DNA of 31,279 nucleotides from Scytalidium lignicola. Taxonomy: Eukaryota > Ascomycota > Leotiomycetes. Location: NCBI GenBank assembly GCA_002812745.2, contig NCSJ02000440.1, positions 1-31,279 of the forward strand, written 5' to 3'. Below, in pieces: positions 22,880 through 31,279 of the stretch. Numbering within the stretch: position 1 is the stretch's first letter; every line of letters begins with the position of its first letter. The position numbers were made by a program, and so were the translations under genes. The notes under the pieces were generated by a model. It was not told the origin of the DNA, ran no database searches, and saw nothing but the letters and a program-made list of their open reading frames with translations.

Positions 22880-22935
22880 TGGTAGTAGGTAGTAGTAGTA
22901 GCAGTAGTAGTAACAGTAGTAGTTGTAGTTGACGA
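22880..22935. repeat. GTA/GTT triplet microsatellite
   Basis: Imperfect (GTA)n with GCA, ACA and GTT variants lies immediately upstream of the antisense gene's ATG and so would be in its 5' untranslated leader, as TAC/CTA on that strand. Confidence 0.75.
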
Positions 22936-23282
22936 AGAGAGAAAGTAGGAAGTTGTTGTAGAAGTTGAAATATATATTTTTACAGTCAATAGAAGCCGTT
23001 TTCATTGTTACTATTCACGTACAGGCCGTAAATAAAGAAGCTTCTCACTACGTTCATGACTTTACATTGTTACGCTATCCACAATAGTTAAATTCTTATT
23101 GTTCTTACATGTTTTTACAAGTAGTGCCTTTGAGATCTCTTTTGACAATACATGAAAGCGTCGTTGTACAGTCCTTTACGGTTGATTCCATTGTTACAGT
23201 TCTATTCATATAACTGTTCAAAGGGAGTGGTGGTTGAAAGCAAATAGGGGGGTGGATTATGTAAGCTATATCACGTGGCCAA

Positions 23283-23340
23283 GGGAGTCCGCCATGCACT
23301 CGCCTTGCGAGCGTAGCGAGCAACAAGCTTTGCTTGTTAT
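23283..23340. repeat. Paired hairpin-forming repeats, possible Helitron 3' end
   Basis: CTCGC and GCGAG bracket a short loop. A seven-base stem AACAAGC/GCTTGTT with a TTT loop follows directly. Helitron 3' ends carry a hairpin close to a CTRR terminus; here the following bases are ATATAATATACTC, so the terminus is not proven. Confidence 0.35.
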
Positions 23341-23409
23341 ATAATATACTCAAAAAGCTTATATAACTTTAGTTTACTAATTAAAAGTATTATATAACTT
23401 ATTAATAAC

Positions 23410-23603
23410 TGTCGGTTCACCTGTAGCACGAAGTACGGTACGCAATTATACGTAATATACTCGTTGTGCTATTCTATGGTTGTTGTACAATTAAGGGTAA
23501 AAGAGCAAAGTTGTAAGAGCTTCGCTCGCTCCTATTACCTAATCAGGACTAGCTTACAAGGGCACGTGAATATCACGTGTACGTAACCACTATTCTACCA
23601 ACA
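23410..23603 (+). repeat. 194-bp TG...CA element, copy A (solo-LTR or MITE-like)
   Basis: It starts TGTCGGT and ends ACCAACA, giving seven-base imperfect inverted ends. It includes a CACGTG-AATAT-CACGTG hairpin and a CCTAATCAGGACTAGCTTAC segment. A second, more decayed copy in the other orientation is at 30582-30773. No open reading frame and no clear target duplication were found here. Confidence 0.65.
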
Positions 23604-24420
23604 GTTAGTATTAATTAATTTTAATTTGAGCTTATACTAAAATACTAAATATTAAAATTAATTAAATACTTAAAAAATACTAAATCACATGATTTCTATA
23701 TAATTTCAGTATATAAAAATATTCAATTATATAGAGTGGTAATAGTTCGTAAAATGTAAAAATATTTAATTAAAAATGGCAGTTTCCGAGCGAGTAGCTC
23801 GTCAACCGTAGTCCGTAGTGATTAGTGTATACGTTTGGTTATGTACAGTAGTGATATGGAGTTCGTAAGTGCATAACCGCAAAGTGTAGCTAAGCAACAA
23901 CTAATCAATTAAATGGAAAGGTGTAGTAAAATATAAGAAAGAAAAGCTTGATTTTGATAATTATAATAGTTACTACTATATATACTAAGTGGTAAAGTGT
24001 GAAGGAAATTTGGGGTTGCAAGGTCTTTGCCTGTACATATGTAAGGAATGAGAATTCCTTACCTTAATATAATGTTATAAAGCTTAACATGTATAAATAT
24101 TAAATATTTTAAGAATTTTAAAAAGTTAAGAAAAATTAAAAAGGTTAACTTTATATTAATAACTCTTAAAAGACTAGTAAAATGTTAAGGTTAAGTAAAG
24201 GAGTACTAGAGATAAAAATAAATTATAAGATAAGTTATTTTTAAATATGAAATGAGCGTGTGATTCAGAAAACTCTACGGATTTCAGTGTTTTAACTCAA
24301 ATTGCAAATTGTAATATTTGAAATTTGTAAAGCTAAAATTTATCATGTAACCTCGCTTTAACCCTTAAGTAAATTCAACATATAAAGCTTATTTACTTAC
24401 ACTGCCTTATATAGTTTAGT
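23604..24420. other. AT-rich spacer, no gene recognised
   Basis: Mostly A/T with short runs of ATTAAAATTAATT-type sequence. A less AT-rich patch lies at about 23780-23900. No coding signal or RNA gene was recognised. Confidence 0.45.
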
Positions 24421-24924
24421 TTGTAGTTAGGTCTGAATATCAAGCGGCAGTGCGAGCGTTGATCTGCTGGGCTACTCTGATGGTACTGTTGTTTATGCAT
24501 GCTGACTTCGGGAAAGGCATAGAGAGTCTGGTTGACTATGTCAAGGCTGCAATCTTGGTGATCATAACGGTTCAAGACAACGGCCAACGAAATGGCATCG
24601 CATGAGCCGAAAACGAAGGGTGTTGCTGATAGATAAGACGGCGGCCAAGAGCTGCTCAAAACCCCCGTGCATCCGCATCCCTTGGCCAGCCTGCCATCTT
24701 TCGTCCTGTAAAGAGTGGGCGGATAAGGAAGCGCGTTCAACTTTGACAGCTGGCGGCAGAAGCCAAAGGATGCTGCTATTCTGGCTACGGTTAGCAGAGA
24801 CGAGGAAGCGAGAGCCTTGGCAGGCACATATCAATGATGGTTATGCCGTGATTGCTGGCCTGTGTCCATCCTCAACTTCGCACTTCGAGTTTCTTCATTG
24901 CTTGACCGGGCAATAGCTTCCGAA
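24421..24924. other. GC-balanced region upstream of the hydantoinase gene, unassigned
   Basis: Composition is like the gene next to it. Open frames occur on both strands (for example minus 24393-24827 and plus 24602-24916), but they overlap and I recognise no family in them. It may hold the promoter and leader of the hydantoinase gene and perhaps the remnant of a neighbouring gene. Confidence 0.3.
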
Positions 24925-27900
24925 ATGGTGGCAATCAGGAAGACCCCGAGCTCTCATCTCAGGCTGGGTGTTGATGTCGGGGGTGCGCGCTTTTGGATGC
25001 GACTGACAGCAGCAAGTTGGCTAAACTATCGATTCTAGGTACCAACACGGATTCCGTGTTGTTGGACTATTCGCAACGAGACTCACCGAACAGAGGCGTC
25101 ATTGCCTGGTTTAAAACACCCACCACGCCTGATGTTACTGATGGTATTGAGACCGCAGTTCGGACGGTCATCAAAGAGGCCGAAGTGGACGCAAGCTTTA
25201 TATCAAGTTTGATAATTGGGACTACGGTTAGTACATGTACTTATCTCCAAGAAATATTAATGTTTCGCAGCATTTTATCAACGCAATTGTTGAGCAGGAT
25301 GAGCGAAGACTTGAAAAAGTCGGCGTCATCAGACTGACTGCTGGATTTTCGAGACATGTGCCTCCGTTCACAGACTTCCCTTCGCCATTGAAAGACAGTA
25401 TGTTCATTCCATGTAGTAAATTGCAGTTTACTCACAATTCTAGTCATGTGTGGACACTTTGCATGGGTAGACGGAGGACTTCAGATTGATGGATCTCTCA
25501 TTGCGCCGCTTGACCCTCAGCAAATCATTGACCAGTGCGTCATACTCAAGGAAAAGAATATAAGGAACATTGTAGTCTGCGGAGTCTATTCTCCCATCGA
25601 TGAAAATTACCGTCAAGAAGACGTTGTTAAAGACATCATTCTCCGCGAACTTGGCAACGTTAACGTTGTCTTATCCCATGAAGGTAGGCCGAACATATAT
25701 GACGACGCGCTTGAGGTCCCTGACAATTGTTAGTTGCTAATATTGGCTTTCTGGAGCGCGAAAATGCATCAATTCTCAATGCATCAATTCTCACCTTCGC
25801 GAAGCGCACAGTTCGTGGGTTCCGCCGCGCCATGCATCGCTTACAACTGACATGCCCATTGTTTCTTACCCAAAATGATGGTACCCTGGTCGATGCGGAC
25901 TCTGCTGCTCGACTTCCTATACGAACATTCTCTTCCGGTCCAACAAACTCTATGAGAGGCGCAGCTTTTCTTAGCAATATAGAAAATGCAAAGCGGAATG
26001 ATAGAAAAAGCATGATGGTCGTGGATATTGGGGGAACCACTACGGATGTTGGCGTGTTATTGTGAGTCCTTTCCAATGAATTCGTGAGTTCACCTAATGT
26101 CTTCAGGCCGTCTGGGTTTCCTCGCCAAGCTGCAGCATATGTTGACGTTGCTGGTGTGCGGATAAATTATTCTATGCCTCATGTCGAGAGTATTGGGCTT
26201 GGAGGAGGTTCTATCGTTCGTGAGGAGAACGGCAAAGTCACTGTCGGTCCAGATTCGGTGGGCTACAACCTCATAAGTGAAGGTCTTGTATTCGGAGGTA
26301 GTGTTCTCACCTCGACTGATGTGGTTGTTGCTTCTGGATTCGCGGATGACATCGGTGATAAGACGAAGGTTGCCAATTTATCTACATCACTATTAAACGG
26401 AGCGCAGAAACGAATTAAGCGGATGCTAGAGAATATAATCGACAGAATGAAGACAAACCCCGAAGCTGTGACAGTATTGCTAGTAGGGGGAGGATGTATC
26501 GTTGCTCCGGATCAGTTAGATGGTGTTGAGAAAGTCCTGCGACCACCATTCTTCAGCGTCGCAAATGCTGTTGGCGCGGCAATCGCTAAGGTGAGCGGCA
26601 CCGTGGATACAGTAGAGAATACTGCCTCGCGGAGTGTCGTCGAGGTTGTGGAAGAGATCAAGTTGAAAGCGATTGCTAGAGCTGTCTCGCAGGGAGCGAT
26701 CGAGAGTTCTGTTCAGATTGCCGAAGTAGATGTTATGCCTCTGCAATATGTTGCAAACCAACTGCGCGTGGTCATCAAGGCAGCTGGCAACCTTGATATC
26801 ATTAGGATGAAAATCTTGCAGGCAGAGGCGGAGAACCTGCTTGATGCTGAGGAACACGAAGTGGAAGTCGGAAAGCTTAAAAAGCTGAAAGCCTTATCAG
26901 AGGTTGAAGCATTCGACATAATGGCTTATCGGCCAAAGATTGTCAACAAAGAGTGGTTTCTGTCGGAAAATGATCTGAAATGGATAGCTGCCGGATGCTA
27001 TGTACTTGGTTGCGCTGGTATGGACAGTTTTGGGTTCCAAGTTCCCTAAATACTACCTGCTAATCCTCCAAGGCGGCGGTTCCCCGTACCCAGAATTCCT
27101 TCAGCTGCGTGAAATGGTCCGCCAAGGCCATAATGTTAGAGTAGTAGATCCCTTTGACTTACCAGAAGAGGGCATGGTTGTCTGGGGTGGTCATATGGGA
27201 TCCCCAGCGGTCTCGGTAGAGAGACTCCCCGCCGATGAGTAGGTCTTGCGATGGTTTTTCTCACACAAATGCTGATTGTCACAGGTTTCCCGAGGCCATT
27301 CGGGATCTGAACGAGTATATGGGCTTGAAAGATTTTGCGGCAACAATGAATGTTGAAATTGGAGGAGGTAATGGTCTACAGGCTCTGATTATTGGATCAT
27401 CTAAATACTTTAACAAACCTGCTGTTGACGCTGATTTGATGGGCAGGGCCTACCCTACGGTATTCTCACTCAAATTCTTATTTTGATCCACATTTATCGC
27501 TAAAGCTTCGTAGTTTCATCAAATTACTACTAATGTCTATCAATATGAGGTCCCACCCCTATTGCCAGCGGCTATCTCGAGTAGGTTCAATCCAACTCTC
27601 TCTGCCAATACTAATCTGGATAATATCACTAGGTGGCGATGGTAACACTGTTATTATGACTAAGGCGAAGGATGACATGTTTATTGATCGTTCCTTACGT
27701 GCTGCCTGTACTGAAATGGGGTTAGAACTCACCCAATATGTTGTAGGCTACGACTAAGATTCATTGTAGTTCTCATGTTGGAATGGCAGCGAAACCATGT
27801 AATATTAAAACGGTTCAAACTCAAGCGGTACTAGGAACGATTTCATTAGCTTGGAGAATTGGCAGAGCTGTTGCTTTATCCCTAACTAACACGAGGAGTA

Positions 27901-28483
27901 TCGCGGATGCAATTATTGAAGAGGTTGGCGGCCCTGAAACCGCAAAGAAATTGTTTGAGGGTAAAATAGTTTCTGTCGAGAAGATGCAGTTCAAAGGGCA
28001 CACGTACGGTGAAGTTGTGATTGAACCCCTTTCCGACGAAGAAGAAGAGGGTACTGCAAGCACTTTCACGGGAAGTGTTATGATACCTTTCAAAAACGAG
28101 AATCTATACGTGCAGCATACGTCACCAAGTGGTGAAAAGACGGTAAGAACGATAATTCATTTATTATTCGTTGCTAATAAGCATTAGATGTTTGCCACAG
28201 TTCCAGATCTCATCGCAGTACTAGATTCGCAGAATGGGCAAGCTTTGGGTGTTCCAGAATATCGATATGGTTTACGTTGTTTTGTCTTAGGCATTACTGC
28301 TTCCCCAAGATGGACAGATACACAAAGAGGGTTAGACTATGGTGGGCCAAAAGCTTTTGGGTAAGCTTGATCTAGGTATCGATGAGATAGATATTAACCG
28401 GTGACCATAGATACGATAATATCATATACGCTCCACTTGGTGTATATAGGGAGCCACGCAGCGTGATAAAAGAATTTCAATAA
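24925..28483 (+). CDS. Hydantoinase/5-oxoprolinase (HyuA-type) fused to DUF917, 13 exons
   Basis: Exons: 24925-24982, 25039-25226, 25271-25397, 25444-25683, 25734-26061, 26107-27017, 27073-27238, 27285-27459, 27514-27580, 27633-27720, 27770-28142, 28188-28360, 28411-28483; 988 codons plus TAA. All introns are 44-56 nt with GT-AG ends and phases that restore a continuous protein. The N-terminal half is the ATP-dependent hydantoinase_A fold: phosphate loop VDVGGTNTD (residues 16-24), second loop DIGGTTTD (302-309) and GLGGGS (344-349). The C-terminal part (about residues 598-985) matches DUF917, with GGGSPYPEF from 618 and MGRAYPT (725-731). Family members hydrolyse cyclic amides such as hydantoins or 5-oxoproline using ATP, in the cytosol. 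The length is about usual for fungal fusions. No stop or frameshift was found, so it is probably functional though surrounded by repeats. Confidence 0.9.
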
Positions 28484-29790
28484 GACTTTTAGCTACTTTT
28501 ATAAAAAGCGTATAACGTAGTAGACAACAAATAGAAAATAGATAGAACTTGGAAATATTGTAGTTACTAAATTATGACTCTAACTTTTTATGAGTTTAAT
28601 TAACAGTGCTATTTCCTCTCTTTAAGGTTTATGACTGTTAATATATTTCATCTATCATTAAGGCTTGTGTACTAACAATCAGTTCAAATTCAAGACACCT
28701 GAGTTGTGTAACGCCCTAAAGCAAGCAAGCATCGTCCTTTAACTTGACACATAGTCTTACATTAATGTTAAAAGCCTACACTATGTGATCTGCAAGGAAA
28801 CAAGAACTCTTCTCTACTATGCTTAAATTAAAACAAATGTATTATAAATTAACTATATAACGACTCCTATATATTAGAAAGTATTTACGGCTGTTCTGGG
28901 TAAACCGACATATACGTACAAGCGGAAACCTTATACGGAGACCCCGCTACCTCGCTACCCTAGATTTCCCCATAATTTACCACAGAGTATATATCCCCTC
29001 GAACGCCAGATCACTTAAGCCCGTCAAGTACAAATTTGGATGCAAGGATATCAACCAATCAGAACTGTTAATTTCACCACTTAAAAAGTAATATAAAGTA
29101 CTAACGATTTATATATTATTCAAGCTATGATATTGAGCAAAACAAGGTCCTTGCTTGTATAGGTGAACTTAACATATTATACAATTAAAGTTTAAGCGTT
29201 TTCATATATGATTTTGACTGATTTCCCTTAAAACTCTTTTTCTTTTAAGTTGTACAGAATAATTCCAATAGTCTTTTAACTTATTAAAATGCTATAAGTA
29301 ATAGCTTATAAAAGTAAAAAAACTTTGAATTACTCTTAAAATTAACTGTGAATCAAGCCTTTTCTTTATTCTTAAAAATTCATCTCTCATTATAAACAAA
29401 GATTTGTACAAAACCTTTTAAAAAGGTTTAAAACCTTTAAAACTACTACTATTATTATTATTACTATTATACTTTNAAAAAAAACTAAAAGTTAATTAAA
29501 ACTATGTTAAATAAGAGGTAAAATAAAACTTGTTAACTTTCTTGTCAAATAATATATATTTTAACGTTATAAAATCTTAATTAATTTTCAAGATTAACAT
29601 TATGTATAAAGTAATTATATAAATCAATAATTATAAGAATTAGAAGCTTTTTTCAAAGCTAATTTTTAAAGACCGTTAATATTATTTTATAAAATATAAA
29701 CTTGTAAAACCTTTATAAACAATTAATTAAAATTAATCTCAGATTAAACTTTTAAATATATAATAAAATACAATTATTTATACAGTTAAC

Positions 29791-29837
<47 letters not shown>

Positions 29838-30581
29838 TAAAAGTAATAAGTACAATCTTTATATAATTGAAATATATAATCAAATAATAAAGTATAGTAA
29901 AAAGAAAAAGAAAAAGAAAACTATTAAAGCTTAAGTTGTAAAGCTTAAGAAGTGTACATAATATACTAAGCACATGAACAAGGTATTTTAAGATNAAAAA
30001 TTTGCTTTAAGAATATACAAAACTCAATATATATAAAAGTAACTTATATAGTTATTATAATTTAAATTCTTCAAGAATTAGTTTAAGAAAATAAAATAAA
30101 CTTAATTATTAGTACTATTATCTTCTTGATTATAATTTACTGTTTTTGCTTTAAACTTAGTTTATAACATTTTAATTCTTCTCATTTTAAGTAATAGTCT
30201 ATTACAATCAGAGAATAATAATAAGTTAATCTAATTGCTTAACAATATTCTTTAAAGTTATTATAAAACAAAAGGCAACAAAAAGAGTTAATGTTAAACT
30301 TAGTTAGAATAAAAACTTTATAATAACAACAAGTTTAAGAATAATAAGTATAAAAGATACATTTTTATCATTAAGTAATTTAATTGAAAAATTAATTGAA
30401 AAAGAATAACAACTGAAAGAATTAAATACTCTTAAAGATAATTTATTATCTTTTTAAAACAAATTGTTTAAATAATAATAATAATATTGTTAGTTTACTT
30501 ATAATATGTAAATATCTTTAATCTTCCCTTTTATAATAAGAATAAAGAATTATAATATTATTAGAATCCTTAATATCTTAA
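28484..30581. other. AT-rich block with small mixed-composition island, no gene
   Basis: Mostly A/T-rich and without coding signal. An island at about 28880-29060 has clearly higher GC (for example GGAGACCCCGCTACCTCGCT) but no reading frame or RNA gene that I recognise. It may be a fragment of an element that escaped RIP. Simple repeats occur at 29440-29475 (ACT/ATT triplets) and 29900-29920 (GAAAAA). Confidence 0.45.
29796..29838. repeat. (AAT)n microsatellite
   Basis: About 14 near-perfect AAT triplets. Confidence 0.9.
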
Positions 30582-30773
30582 TGTTAGTAGAATAGTAATT
30601 ACATACACATGATATTCATGTACTCTTATAAGCTAGTCCTAATTAGGTAATGAGAATGAGCAAAGCTCTTATAGCTTTACTCTCCTACTTCTAATCATAG
30701 AATAACCATAGAATAACATAACAGTATATTATATATATTACATACTGTACTATGTACTACAAGTAAACTAACA
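30582..30773 (-). repeat. 192-bp TG...CA element, copy B, RIP-altered
   Basis: The reverse complement aligns throughout with 23410-23603; most differences are copy A C or G against T or A here. Ends read TGTTAG and CTAACA. TTAA flanks it on both sides (30578-30581 and 30774-30777), a possible four-base target duplication. Confidence 0.65.
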
Positions 30774-30818
30774 TTAATCAATTTATACATACAGATCAGG
30801 AGATTATCGTTTAATTGG

Positions 30819-31070
30819 TAGAACATTCAGTAGTCCTCTTTTAAAACTAAATCTCAAAAGATTATAACTTGTTCAGTAAGACATTTAATAGTTCTTTTAC
30901 AAAGTTATAATTTACTTTAGTCAAAAGGAAAAACAACTATTTAATAATTATAACTTGATTAATAAGACATTCAGTAGTCCNTTTTTTATAACTGTTGTTA
31001 TTGAACTTGTTTTTGCCAAAAATAACATGTTCAGTTAGACATCAAGTAATCTACTTATAAAGTTGTATAG
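30819..31070. repeat. Degenerate tandem repeat, four units
   Basis: Units share the core TTCAGTAAGACATTCAGTAG followed by a T-rich spacer and AAAGTTATAACTTG. Units begin near 30820, 30870, 30957 and 31029, so spacing is 50-90 nt. No coding potential. Confidence 0.5.
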
Positions 31071-31279
31071 TTAAATAATTAACTAATTCTATTTGAAAAA
31101 CTATTCTTTTATCTTTTATTTTTATTAATTTCTATTCAAAAACTACTACTTTCTTTATATCTTTTATTTTAAACNTAAAAACAACNATATCAAGCTATCA
31201 AAACCATGATCTTTCATCTTACTTTTACTTTTATTACAGAATTACAAGCCTTTACAAGTATATAAGAGAACTTTAAAAG
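31071..31279. other. AT-rich end of window
   Basis: No feature recognised; Ns at 31175 and 31186. Confidence 0.4.

Larger units (their letters stand above)
16758..23345 (+). mobile_element. Helitron rolling-circle transposon with Rep/helicase and antisense gene
   Basis: The element is defined by its Rep/helicase gene (17198-21906). The left limit is where rRNA similarity stops, with TC at 16758-16759 a candidate 5' terminus. The right limit is uncertain: hairpin-rich sequence at 23283-23340 is the best candidate, but no clear CTRR terminus with a hairpin just upstream was found. Composition is near 48-50% GC, unlike the neighbouring AT-rich blocks, and it shows only light C-to-T damage. This suggests a later arrival than the gypsy and hAT relics. 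Confidence 0.65.

Noticed and set aside
22880..22930. GGTAGTAG stretch as continuation of the interrupted LSU rRNA
   Set aside because: It resembles GGTGGTAGTAG only because it is a GTA microsatellite, and the following LSU sequence is absent.
29752..29973. 73-codon minus-strand ORF rich in Leu
   Set aside because: It is the translation of the AAT microsatellite and neighbouring AT-rich sequence.
30808..30850. tRNA-like D-arm sequence (TTTAATTGGTAGAACATTC)
   Set aside because: No acceptor stem, no matching B box and no cloverleaf. It is the first unit of a tandem repeat.
1..31279. CRISPR array or prokaryotic operon structure
   Set aside because: No regularly spaced repeats with unique spacers were seen. 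Spliceosomal introns show that the DNA is eukaryotic.

Overview
The window looks like nuclear DNA of a filamentous ascomycete (Pezizomycotina). It has many very short introns (44-59 nt) with fungal donor, branch and acceptor signals. Very AT-rich blocks full of dead transposons carry TAA/TAG stops of the kind left by repeat-induced point mutation (RIP), and they alternate with GC-balanced islands that hold intact genes. About two dozen isolated N characters sit beside A or T runs and look like assembly uncertainties.

Layout. 1-2085 is a minus-strand fragment of a Ty3/gypsy-like retroelement. 2086-4067 is a hAT transposase relic. 4068-9060 is a second, plus-strand copy of the same gypsy family, with a well-preserved LTR. 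9061-11880 is an AT-rich desert with an alternating-unit minisatellite at its end. The first gene island (about 11.9-16.8 kb) holds an unassigned minus-strand gene relic, a five-exon PH-domain gene of the Meu6 type, a Cys-repeat metallothionein-like gene with a damaged or intronised third repeat, a weak small membrane ORF, and a diverged LSU rRNA fragment. From about 16.76 to 23.3 kb lies a Helitron. Its Rep/helicase gene is one frameshift-free reading frame broken by six nonsense codons, and an apparently intact three-exon gene lies antisense to it downstream. 23410-23603 and 30582-30773 are two copies, in opposite orientation, of a 192-194 bp TG...CA element. 24925-28483 is a 13-exon, apparently intact hydantoinase/oxoprolinase-DUF917 fusion gene. 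The rest is AT-rich and carries simple and tandem repeats.

How it fits together. The three host genes (PH-domain, metallothionein-like, hydantoinase) share no evident pathway; they appear to be survivors between decayed repeats. The Helitron is the most informative element. Rep HUH, the two catalytic tyrosines and most helicase motifs can be read, yet the gene cannot make a full protein, while the antisense Cys-rich/Ala-Pro-rich gene has stayed open with clean splice sites. All exon models were built by hand from splice signals and reading-frame continuity. Family names come from remembered motifs, not from a search.
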